Origin: JAWODU01 sp046483125
GTDB taxonomy: Bacteria; Verrucomicrobiota; Kiritimatiellia; UBA8416; JAWODU01
Assembly (NCBI GenBank): GCA_046483125.1
Contig: JAWODU010000089.1
Location: forward strand, 1-27,095
Direction of reading: 5' to 3'
DNA length: 27,095 bases
Position numbers and translations under genes: made by a program. Under the pieces are notes generated by a model, which saw nothing but the letters and a program-made list of their open reading frames with translations, did not search any database and was not told where the DNA came from. This document shows, piece by piece, positions 1 to 7,300 of the stretch (position 1 is the first letter of the stretch; each line of letters starts with the position of its first letter).

Positions 1-1
1 C

Positions 2-340
2 GGCTGGTGCGAGCTGCCGCCGAGCTTCGCCGGGGACGGCACTTACCCTGCTGAGGATTACGCGTTTGACGACGATCTGTCGGAGGTGACATTCGTGCTG
101 AGAAACAGCCCGAAAGTATTGATCACCGACAACACTGAACTGGGTTCGCTTGATCTCGGTTCAAGCGCGGTTTTCAACCTCAACGGCTTCGTGGTGACCT
201 TGAACGACAGGTTTACGGTGGCGGGCGACAGCCAGAGCGCCGGAACTTACACGGCCGCCGATTTCACCCAGGTGCAGGACTCCGCCGGCGGCGGAAAGAT
301 AGTCCTCCTGTCACAGGGAAGTATCTTCAGCATCAAATAG
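2..340 (+). CDS. C-terminal fragment of a beta-strand-repeat surface/secreted protein (5' end outside window)
   Basis: The reading frame is open from base 2 to the TAG at 338-340, so this is the last 112 codons of a longer protein that starts upstream of the window. The visible sequence is rich in Gly, Ser, Thr, Asn and short beta-forming stretches (LGSLDLGSSAVFNLNGF, then a GTYTAADF stretch and a GGGKIVLL ending). This pattern resembles the end of the autotransporter-type beta-strand repeats common in secreted proteins of Verrucomicrobia and Lentisphaerae relatives. No catalytic motif or PEP-CTERM-type sorting tail is visible; the protein ends in a plain beta-strand, FSIK. Function is unknown. 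I infer an extracellular or surface structural role, with modest confidence because most of the gene is missing. Confidence 0.65.
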   Translation, partial: GWCELPPSFAGDGTYPAEDYAFDDDLSEVTFVLRNSPKVLITDNTELGSLDLGSSAVFNLNGFVVTLNDRFTVAGDSQSAGTYTAADFTQVQDSAGGGKIVLLSQGSIFSIK

Positions 341-360
341 CCCTTCTGAAAGAACTGCCC

Positions 361-424
361 TGCTCCCATTGCATCGCGGAGAAGCGGCGCTGAAGAATCT
401 CCAGTATGCCGCCCTCGATGCGGG
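361..424 (+). repeat. Hairpin repeat family A, copy 1
   Basis: This copy shares CCCATTGCATCGCG, the CTCCAGTA loop segment and the CGATGCG right end with the copies at 684 and 13798. The arms GCATCG (371-376) and CGATGC (416-421) pair, and inside them GCGGC (384-388) pairs with GCCGC (408-412). It lacks the GTCTCTACTGCTCT leader seen in the other copies. It lies 20 bp after the stop codon of the partial surface-protein gene, so it could form a structure at that transcript's 3' end, although no T-tract follows. Confidence 0.7.
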
Positions 425-430
425 AGGGGA

Positions 431-654
431 GCAACCACGGATTGCACGGATGTTCGCCGATCGAGGGATCGGCTCCTACAGAAGTCCTGCGGGTGAGACA
501 CCCGCTACTACAACCGTCGGAAGGTGTAGTAACGCGTGTCTCACGCGTACGTGTAGGAGGCGAACCACTGTTCGCCGAAGGTCCGAACGGATGACAGACG
601 ACACAGGGAGAGATTAAGATTGTGATTAAGATTAGGATTAAGATGGGAGGGAAG
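431..654 (+). repeat. Composite repeat block B, left copy
   Basis: This module series starts with GCAACCACGGATT, then carries four hairpins, then a GATTAA-type hexamer tandem. The same modules occur in the same order, inverted, at 4116-4329. The four stems are 456-462/467-473, 489-495/499-505, 532-538/542-548 and 559-565/570-576. Each is 7 bp with a 3-4 nt loop. The two middle hairpins have complementary loops (AGA and TCT) and lie inside a larger imperfect palindrome whose arms include TACTACA and TGTAGTA. No coding potential is credible. Confidence 0.85.
612..647 (+). repeat. Degenerate hexamer tandem (GATTAA/GATTGT/GATTAG)
   Basis: Six consecutive 6-base units read GATTAA, GATTGT, GATTAA, GATTAG, GATTAA and GATGGG. 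The inverted block at 4132-4155 has only four units, so the unit number differs between the two copies. Confidence 0.8.
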
Positions 655-683
655 GGACACTTAGTCCATGGAAACACCCACCA

Positions 684-760
684 CGTCTCTACTGCTCTCC
701 TCCCATTGCATCGCGCCCGGCGGCGCTGAAGAACCTCCAGTACGCCGCCCGCGATGCGGC
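684..760 (+). repeat. Hairpin repeat family A, copy 2 (best-folded copy)
   Basis: The leader GTCTCTACTGCTCT is followed by a strong inverted repeat. GCATCGCG (708-715) pairs fully with CGCGATGC (750-757). After a 3-nt bulge, GGCGGCG (719-725) pairs fully with CGCCGCC (743-749). That makes a 15-bp stem with a 17-nt loop. It follows composite block B, as the truncated copy at 4036 does in the inverted block. Confidence 0.85.
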
Positions 761-765
761 AAACC

Positions 766-968
766 GCGTGGTGAATTCCGCTTCCGCAGGATTCGAAAAT
801 CGGATGGAAGATTTGCCGCTGTCCGCTTTCAGCGGGACAAGGATACAAGCTTGCCACGCCGTAGGCGTGGGCTCCGCGGGTTGAGCTGTATTCGTATACG
901 CGAGACCCGCGACAACGCAGTAGCAGCGGTGAAGCTTACGTCCGATTTTCGAACGGAATTCACCACGC
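766..968. repeat. Interrupted inverted repeat pair enclosing about 136 bp
   Basis: The right arm at 941-968 is the reverse complement of 766-780 joined to 791-804. The left arm therefore carries an extra 11 bp (781-790 and one base of ambiguity) that the right arm lacks. The arms share GGTGAATTCCG and TTCGAAAATCGGA. The enclosed segment includes another hairpin (CCACGCC/GGCGTGG). This may be a small non-autonomous mobile element or a decayed one; no target duplication was identified. Confidence 0.6.
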
Positions 969-1099
969 AGGGGGAAGGGGTCGGTTGCGGTACCCCGGGC
1001 CCCCGGACCCCACGCCTGCGTGACGCGGGGTACAGGGCACTGGCGGAGCCCGGTCAAGCCGGCCGGGCCATGGTACTGAGCACCGCTTGCTTTCCTTAC

Positions 1100-1128
1100 T
1101 TGCCGTGTCCTTTTCCCTTATGTAGATT
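1100..1128 (+). promoter_or_regulatory. Weak sigma-70-like promoter candidate for the PHP phosphatase gene
   Basis: TTGCCG (1100-1105) and TAGATT (1123-1128) are separated by 17 bases, each matching 4 of 6 consensus positions. A perfect 10-bp palindrome, GTCAGCTGAC (1132-1141), lies just downstream and could be an operator. Both are suggestions from spacing only. Confidence 0.3.
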
Positions 1129-1164
1129 CACGTCAGCTGACCCATAACACGAAAGGATACCGGC

Positions 1165-1968
1165 ATGCTTCCGGATGATTCACACATTCACACCCCGCTG
1201 TGCAGGCACGCCCGGGGCGAGGTATCACAGTACCGTGATGCCGCCCGCCGCCTCGGACTGCGCGGAATATGCTTTACCGACCACGCTCCGGCGCCCTGCG
1301 GCTACGACCCGAAGAACCGCATGGCACTCGACCAGTTCGAATCGTACCGCTTGATGGTCACAGATCTGCAAAGTAAAAACGGACCCGCCGTCCGCTTCGG
1401 TATAGAGGCCGATTACTATCCCGGGTGTGAAAACTTCCTTCCGGCCTGGCTCGCCGACCAGGATTTCGACATGGTGATAGGCGCTGTCCATTTCATCGAC
1501 AACTGGGGGTTCGACGATCCGGACGAACACACCGTCTGGAAGACGGTGAATGTTGAGGACGCGTGGCGGCGTTATTTTGAAATTGTGACGGAAATGGTAA
1601 CAACCGGAATGTACGACGTAGTGGCCCACCTCGATCTGCCCAAGAAATTCGGGTACCGTCCTCGCGACGCCGAAACGCGGGAGATGGCCGCTCCTGTTCT
1701 GGATGCCGTGGCCGGGTCCGGGATGGCTGTCGAAATCAATACATCGGGACTTCGCCGGCCGGCAAAAGAGATTTACCCTTCGCAATTGCTCCTGGACATG
1801 GCGGCGGAGCGGGGGATACCCATCTGTTTCGGCTCCGACGCGCACGATCCGGCAGACGCGGCAAACGGTTTTAAAGAAGCCGTAAAATCGGCGTGCGATG
1901 CGGGATACGCGGAATGGGTACGTTACGAAAATCGCTCGTCCGTAAAGATTCCCCTTGAACCTGTTTAG
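1165..1968 (+). CDS. hisK: PHP-domain phosphatase, histidinol-phosphatase (HisK/HisJ) family
   Basis: This 267-aa protein has the full set of PHP metal ligands: H7 and H9 in DSHIHT, H15, H40 in FTDHAP, E81 in GIEADYYPG, H109 in GAVHF, H155 in VVAHLDL, and D225 and H227 in GSDAHDP. The length and the HIHTPLCRHA N-terminus fit the histidinol-phosphatase branch, which dephosphorylates L-histidinol phosphate in histidine biosynthesis. The enzyme is cytoplasmic and uses a multi-metal centre. The ATG start is preceded by AAAGGA at a usable distance. No other his gene is nearby, so the substrate is inferred from family resemblance; another small phosphoester is possible. Its 3' end overlaps the convergent radC stop by 4 nt. 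Confidence 0.8.
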   Translation: MLPDDSHIHTPLCRHARGEVSQYRDAARRLGLRGICFTDHAPAPCGYDPKNRMALDQFESYRLMVTDLQSKNGPAVRFGIEADYYPGCENFLPAWLADQDFDMVIGAVHFIDNWGFDDPDEHTVWKTVNVEDAWRRYFEIVTEMVTTGMYDVVAHLDLPKKFGYRPRDAETREMAAPVLDAVAGSGMAVEINTSGLRRPAKEIYPSQLLLDMAAERGIPICFGSDAHDPADAANGFKEAVKSACDAGYAEWVRYENRSSVKIPLEPV

Positions 1969-2765
1969 CCGAAATCGGCCGCGCCCTCCTCGCGCATGCT
2001 GAAGAACGCCTTCCTGCCCCCGCTCGATCCGTCTCCAAGAATCACATGGTCGAGCACTTTTATGTCCACGATCTTTCCAGCCTGCACAAGCTGGCGGGTT
2101 ATGCGGAGATCCTCCTGGGAGGGGCGGGGATCGCCCGAAGGATGGTTGTGCACCAGCACAACCGCCGCGGTAGGGCCCTGTACCGCTTCCCTGAACACTT
2201 CGCGCGGATGCACAAGACTCGCGTCGAGAAGTCCGCGGGTAATGTCCAGCGGTTTGCGGTGCAGGTAGTTCTTGTTGTCGAGAAGGAGCACCCAGAATAC
2301 CTCGTGCTGAAGGCCGCGGGCTTCGGCCCTGAGAAGTTTCGCGGCGTCTTCCGGAGTGCGGACGGGAACACGCGGGGGCATGGCTTCCTCGCTAAGCCGC
2401 CTGCCCACCTCCAGGCCGGCGGCGACTACCTGCGCCTTGACCTTGCTTATGCCGCGTATGCGGGACAGTTCGTCTATGGAGCATGACGCAATGGCCGTCA
2501 GCGAGCCGTAGCGCCTCAGCAGTTCGGACGCCAGTTCCCTGACGTTCCTGCCCTTGACTCCGCTTCGAAGCAGAATTGCCAGAAGCACGTCGTCGGAAAC
2601 GTTTTTCGGGCCCACGCGCTCCATTTCCTCGCGGGGCCTGAGTCTTTCGGGAATGTCACGGATACGCCACGACCGGCTCTCGATAGCGTAATCAACACCC
2701 GATCTCTCCGTTTCACCGGAACAATTCCCCTGGTTTTCCGTGGGATCTGTTTTTTTCCTGTTCAT
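1965..2765 (-). CDS. radC: RadC-family JAB/MPN (JAMM) domain protein
   Basis: This 266-aa protein has the standard RadC layout. A helix-hairpin-helix-like region lies near residues 90-115 (IDELSRIRGISKVKAQ). A C-terminal JAMM metalloprotease-like domain follows, with HNHPSGDPRPSQED at about 206-219; H206, H208 and D219 are the predicted zinc ligands. The family is very widespread, but its biochemical role is unsettled; the historical link to DNA repair is weak. The first 30 residues are polar and low in conservation. The gene follows the acyltransferase gene on the same strand with a 26-bp gap, so they may be co-transcribed. The ribosome-binding site is weak (CAGG about 9 nt from ATG). Confidence 0.92.
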   Translation of the reverse strand: MNRKKTDPTENQGNCSGETERSGVDYAIESRSWRIRDIPERLRPREEMERVGPKNVSDDVLLAILLRSGVKGRNVRELASELLRRYGSLTAIASCSIDELSRIRGISKVKAQVVAAGLEVGRRLSEEAMPPRVPVRTPEDAAKLLRAEARGLQHEVFWVLLLDNKNYLHRKPLDITRGLLDASLVHPREVFREAVQGPTAAVVLVHNHPSGDPRPSQEDLRITRQLVQAGKIVDIKVLDHVILGDGSSGGRKAFFSMREEGAADFG

Positions 2766-2791
2766 AGTTTATACCTGTATATTCCGCCGGT

Positions 2792-4000
2792 TCACCGGGC
2801 TTCCAGTACTTCGCGCATCCTGCTTTCAATGCGGCGGGTCACACCGGCTACCGTCTGCCTGGCGTTTTCGCTGTACGCCGGGACCTCGGCGGCAGCGTCC
2901 ACGGGATCCAGAAATGTTACCTCGGCGATTCTTTCACCCCTTATCCGGTTGAGCGAGAAGATATCCTCCTCGAACTTGTGAAGCGTCTCGGCAATCCTGT
3001 CCATTGAGACCTTCTCACGCAGATACTGCCCGGGATAACTGTAAAGCTGAACTGCAAAGTAAAGACGGTCCAGGCTCCGGTAACAGCGTGAGGCGGTTTC
3101 GGCGCCCGGCTTTTCGTCCGCCAGCAGAATGGACCTTATTTTCGCCCTCAGGCGCCTGACCCGCGCGGGATGGTTCTCATCCGAAACGGAATCGAAATAT
3201 GTTTTTTCCTCCTCGCCTATGAGTATCTCCCGGAACTCCGCCAGCCTTTGCGTGAGCGGCCCCGAAAGAGTGCGGTCGAGGTATTCCTTTTCCTTCAGCG
3301 CAACGAGCGCTTCTCCGAGCTTGTAGATTCTGTCGACCACTCCGAGGTGGCTCTGGGGCGACCATAGAATTCTTTCCTCAAGATGTGCGAGACGTTCAGG
3401 GAAGCTCGGCGATATGTCCTCGGTGTAAGTGTACCTGATGGCGGTCGGTATTATCAGGACACGTTTCGCCGGGTCTGAAGACGTTTTTTTTGCAACCCGC
3501 AGAGCGAGAGTGGCCGCTCCGTCGTTGAGAGGCGTAAGACGTTCGTTGAGATGATATATCTCTCCTTCCGGGAATATGATCAGCGGAAACCTGGCCTCGG
3601 TAAGGATGCGCATGGCTTCCTTTATGGACCTGAGGTCCGTGCCTTCGCGGTCAATGGAAAACACGCCCGCTCTCTGAAGTACGGCGCCCTGCAGTCCTTT
3701 TTTCTTTTCAAAGATCTGGCGCGCGGCCATGAAGTGGGCGGCTATACCGTAGCGGCGGCTGAGGTGCAGGAGGACATGGGGATCGCAATGGTCGCTGTGG
3801 TTGGGCGTAAGAAGAATTGAGTGTCCGTTGCGGCAGGCTTCGAGCAGGCGTTCGCCGCCGGAAAGGACCTTGACCGAGCGAACCTTGTGGCGGTGATGAA
3901 GGTAAAGAGCGTCGCTGAGCGCGTAGATCACCCTGGCCCAGCCTCTGGAGTAGCGGGCGGGGCGGAAGACGTAAGGGGTATCTTCTCTGAACCTGTTCAT
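2792..4000 (-). CDS. PlsC-like 1-acylglycerol-3-phosphate acyltransferase with C-terminal helical extension
   Basis: This 402-aa protein has the acyltransferase blocks in order: NHSDHCD (H68, D73; the H-x4-D catalytic pair), SIDREG near 115-120, FPEG at 143-146, and IIPTAIRY further on. Such enzymes transfer acyl chains to lysophosphatidate or related lysolipids at the inner face of the membrane. The remaining roughly 200 residues are charged and helical with no recognised domain, making it longer than typical PlsC (about 240 aa). The frame stays open upstream to 4315, but that part is translated repeat DNA, so I start at the ATG before NRFREDTPY. No clear Shine-Dalgarno is visible there. The truncated repeat copy lies only 35 bp upstream of this start. 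The acyl acceptor is unknown. Confidence 0.8.
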   Translation of the reverse strand: MNRFREDTPYVFRPARYSRGWARVIYALSDALYLHHRHKVRSVKVLSGGERLLEACRNGHSILLTPNHSDHCDPHVLLHLSRRYGIAAHFMAARQIFEKKKGLQGAVLQRAGVFSIDREGTDLRSIKEAMRILTEARFPLIIFPEGEIYHLNERLTPLNDGAATLALRVAKKTSSDPAKRVLIIPTAIRYTYTEDISPSFPERLAHLEERILWSPQSHLGVVDRIYKLGEALVALKEKEYLDRTLSGPLTQRLAEFREILIGEEEKTYFDSVSDENHPARVRRLRAKIRSILLADEKPGAETASRCYRSLDRLYFAVQLYSYPGQYLREKVSMDRIAETLHKFEEDIFSLNRIRGERIAEVTFLDPVDAAAEVPAYSENARQTVAGVTRRIESRMREVLEAR

Positions 4001-4035
4001 GAAAGCAATATAGAACTGCCGGCCCGGCGTGTCGA

Positions 4036-4071
4036 GCGCGATGCAAGAAGAGCAGAGCAGTAGAGACATTG
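4036..4071 (-). repeat. Hairpin repeat family A, truncated copy 4
   Basis: On the minus strand the sequence reads CAATGTCTCTACTGCTCTGC and continues to TTGCATCGCGC, matching the leader and left arm of the copies at 684 and 13798. The right arm and loop are absent; the sequence then diverges 35 bp before the acyltransferase start codon. Confidence 0.75.
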
Positions 4072-4088
4072 CGGGCAGTGCTCTTATG

Positions 4089-4115
4089 ATCCTGTAAATC
4101 CTGTAGATCCTGTCT
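4089..4115 (+). repeat. Nine-base tandem repeat (ATCCTGTAA type), three units
   Basis: Three consecutive units read ATCCTGTAA, ATCCTGTAG and ATCCTGTCT. This module has no counterpart in the left repeat block at 431-760. Confidence 0.75.
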
Positions 4116-4329
4116 AAAAATCTTCTCTCCCTCCATCTTAATCCCAATCTTAATCTCTCCCTCTGCCATCTATCCCGACCTTCCGCGAACATGGTTCGCC
4201 TTCTGCACGTACGCGTGAGACACGCGTTACTACACCTTCCGACCGTTGTAGCAGCGGGTGTCTCACCCGCAGGGCTTCTGTAGGAGCCGATCCCCCGATC
4301 GGCGAACATCGGCATAATCCGTGGTTGCC
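4116..4329 (-). repeat. Composite repeat block B, right copy (inverted)
   Basis: Read on the minus strand this is the same series as 431-654: GGCAACCACGGATT, four hairpins, then the GATTAA hexamer tandem. On the plus strand the stems are 4286-4292/4297-4303, 4254-4260/4264-4270, 4211-4217/4221-4227 and 4185-4190/4194-4199. Three are 7 bp; the last is 6 bp. Stem sequences match the left copy while some loop bases differ (for example GAGG against GGGG). Confidence 0.85.
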
Positions 4330-4382
4330 CCGGCCTTGTGTTCCACTTGAGAAACGGCGCGGGTCATGCTATAACCCCCGGT

Positions 4383-7300
4383 ATGGATGACAAGCCCGGC
4401 AGACTGCCGAAATCGATCTGGTGGCTGAACGTCACCCAGTTTCTGGGCGCGCTTAACGACAACGCGTTCAAACTGCTTGTCATTTTCTTTCTCGCTCACC
4501 TCCACGGCGAAGGACACCGCGCCGCGATAATGGCAAACGCTTCTATCGCCTTCGTCCTGCCTTTCCTGCTTTTCACACATGCCTCCGGAGTGCTGGCGGA
4601 CCGTTTCAGTAAACGGAACATACTCGTGTGGGCGAAATTCCTGGAAATCGGCGTGATGTCACTGGGGCTCGCGGCGATAGCAGGAGGACAGGCGGTCCCG
4701 GACTTTGTTTTCTACGGCCTGATTTTCCTGATGTGCGTACAGAGCGCGATGTTCGGGCCTTCGAAGTACGGCATAGTGCCGGAACTGGTAACTCCCGACC
4801 TTCTCTCCAGGGCAAACAGTTACCTGGTGGGGCTCACATACCTGGCGGTAATACTGGGAACTCTTTTCCCGTCACTCTTTCTGGACAAGGTGTGGACGGG
4901 CAATCACAGGGCGGTGGCCGCGGTATGCCTGGGTATCGCCGTTGCGGGCACCGCGGTAAGCGTGCGGATTTCAAAAACTCCCGCGGCGGGAGAGAAGAGG
5001 GCGTTTACCCCCCTTTTCGTCGTGGACATTTTCAAGACACTCGGAAAAATAAGCAAAGACAAGTACCTGCTTCTGAGCGTCCTGGGAGCAGTATATTTCA
5101 CGTTCATCGGCTCTTTTATGCAGATGAACCTGTTTCTTTACGGAGAGAGCGTGCTCGGACTGGAATTCGACCGCGGCGGGTACCTGTTCGCGCTGGCGGC
5201 GCTGGGTATCGGCGCCGGCGCCTTCCTGTCGGGGAAGGTATCGGGGCGGAATATCGAATTCGGGGTGATACCCATCGGGGCGCTTGGACTGACTTCGTGC
5301 GGAATAGCTTTCGGAGCGGCACACAGACTGCCTGCCGTGCTGACGGTTATCTTCCTTACCGGCGTCAGCGCGGGGCTCTACATCGTTCCGCTCAATGCCT
5401 TCATACAGTACCGCACTCCCGGGAAAAGGCTGGGGGAAATACTGGCGTGTCAGAGTTTTCTGAGTTTTCTCGGGGTAGGGGCGGCGGCGGGGATATGGCG
5501 GGGGCTAACCGAGGGAATGGGCCTGTCCCCGGGAGAATGCTTCGTTGTTGCGGGCATGCTTACGGGACTGCTCGCCGGAGCGGCACTGTGGATACTGCCG
5601 GACTTTTTTGTCAGATTCCTGATCCTGTGCGCGGCGAGGCTCTTCTACCGTATCAGGGCTTTCGGACGGGAAAACGTACCGATCGAAGGACCGGCTCTCC
5701 TTGTATCCAACCACGTTACGTGGGTGGATGCCATGATGATCGCCTCCACGCAACAGAGACGGGTGCGCTTCATGATCGGACGGGAAATCTACGAAAGCCG
5801 GTGGATGAAGCCGCTTTTCAGGCTTATGCGTGCAATTCCGCTTTCTCCGCGCGACGGGCCTCGAAAGACGGTCGAGGCCCTTCGCGCGGCCCGAAAGGCC
5901 CTCGACGACGGCGCGCTGGTATGCGTATTCGCCGAAGGCGCCATGACGCGCAACGGCAACATGCGCGGCTTCAGACCCGGACTGCAGCACATAGTGAAGG
6001 GAACGGACTACCCGGTGATTCCCGTGCACATTGGCGGCGCATGGGGCAGTATATTCAGCTATTACGGCGGCAGGATACTGTTCAAGCGGCCAGGAGTAAT
6101 TCCCTATCCCGTAACCGTGATATTCGGCAAAGCTCTGCCTTCTTCGGCGGACAGGGACACAATCAGACGCTCGGTGATGGAATTATCGGGGCTGTCTTTT
6201 GACTTGAGGAAAAACACGCGGCGAACGCTTGCCTTCCGGCTGGTGCACAGCGCCCGGAAGCACTGGTTCCGTCCGGCACTCGCCGATACCACGGGAAAGA
6301 AACTGAATTTCGGGCAAACGCTGACCGGCGCAATCGCGCTCTCCCGCCGCATTCACGCCATGTCCCCCGGACAGGAAAACGTCGGAGTTCTGCTTCCCGC
6401 CTCCGTCGGCGGGGCGCTGACGAACATAGCCGTTACACTGCTGGGGAAGACTCCGGTGAATCTTAATTTCACCTCGCCGCTGAAGTCCATAAAATCGGCG
6501 ATAGACCAGTGCGGCATTCGCACGATTATCAGTTCCAGGGCGTTTGTAGAAAAATTCGCGCAACTGGAAGAACTCAACGGCATTGAATACCTCGAAGACA
6601 TTGCCGCGCAAATCACCGTCACCCGAAAAATCAGAGCATCGCTCTCGGCGGTCTTCTCCCCGGCAGGCTCCCTGATGAAATACCGCAGGCCCGGCCCGGA
6701 CGATACGGCTGTCATTATCTTTTCCTCGGGCAGTACCGGAGAGCCGAAAGGCGTAATGCTGAGTCATCACAACATAATATCGAATATTGAATCGTTCCGA
6801 ATGGTTTACAATTTTGATACCGGCGACCGCATGTGCGGTGTTCTGCCGTTTTTCCATTCCTTCGGGTTTACCACGACCTTGTGGTGTCCGCTTATTACCG
6901 GTTTTTCCGCGGTGTATCATCCCAACCCTCTTGACGGTTCGAAGGTGGGGGAGATTGCGCGTGAAAACAGACTGACGATAGTACTGGCCACTCCCACTTT
7001 CCTTCTGTCGTATATCCGGCGGGCCAAACCGGGCGATTTCGATTCGGTCAGGAAATTGATCGCAGGGGCGGAAAAACTGCCCGGCAGAATAGCCGACGCT
7101 TTTGAGGAAAAATTCGGCGTCAGGCCCCTGGAGGGTTACGGCGCCACCGAACTGTCACCGGTGGCAAACGTCAACGTTCCCGACGCCGCGGCCGGAACGG
7201 TAAGCCAGACCGGCAACAAGGAGGGCAGTATCGGTCATCCTGTCCCCGGAGTAACAATGAAGATTGTCGAACCGGAAACGGGCCAGCCGCTGGAGACGGG

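Larger units (their letters stand above)
341..1164. other. Repeat-rich intergenic region without a credible gene
   Basis: These 824 bases separate the partial surface-protein gene from the PHP phosphatase gene. Open frames exist on both strands, but they run through repeat modules that recur elsewhere in the window and show no protein-like composition. From left to right the region holds hairpin repeat A copy 1, the four-hairpin block, a GATTAA hexamer tandem, hairpin repeat A copy 2, a 766-968 inverted repeat pair, a CCACGCC/GGCGTGG hairpin near 850-876, a GC-rich stretch around 985-1070, and a weak promoter candidate ahead of the next gene. Confidence 0.8.
4001..4382. other. Repeat-filled intergenic region between divergent acyltransferase genes
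   Basis: These 382 bases separate two divergently transcribed genes that both encode PlsC-type acyltransferase domains. They are filled almost end to end by a truncated hairpin repeat A (4036-4071), a 9-bp tandem (4089-4115), a hexamer tandem (4132-4155) and the inverted four-hairpin block. Any promoters for the two flanking genes must lie within or at the edges of these repeats. No small gene was recognised. Confidence 0.8.

Noticed and set aside
431..654. CRISPR array
   Set aside because: The hairpins have different stem sequences, there are no equal-length repeats with unique spacers, and no cas genes are present.
333..1147. Several open frames of 60-174 codons on both strands in the first intergenic region
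   Set aside because: They run through repeat modules found elsewhere, overlap each other on both strands, and show no protein-like composition or ribosome-binding sites.
4001..4315. A 105-codon N-terminal extension of the PlsC-like protein
   Set aside because: The extension is the translation of the inverted four-hairpin block and tandem repeats; the same DNA at 431-760 is non-coding.
4628..6202. A 524-codon open frame on the plus strand inside the LplT-Aas gene
   Set aside because: It is an out-of-frame shadow in GC-rich coding DNA, with Arg/Gly-rich composition and no domains; the other frame encodes all expected motifs.
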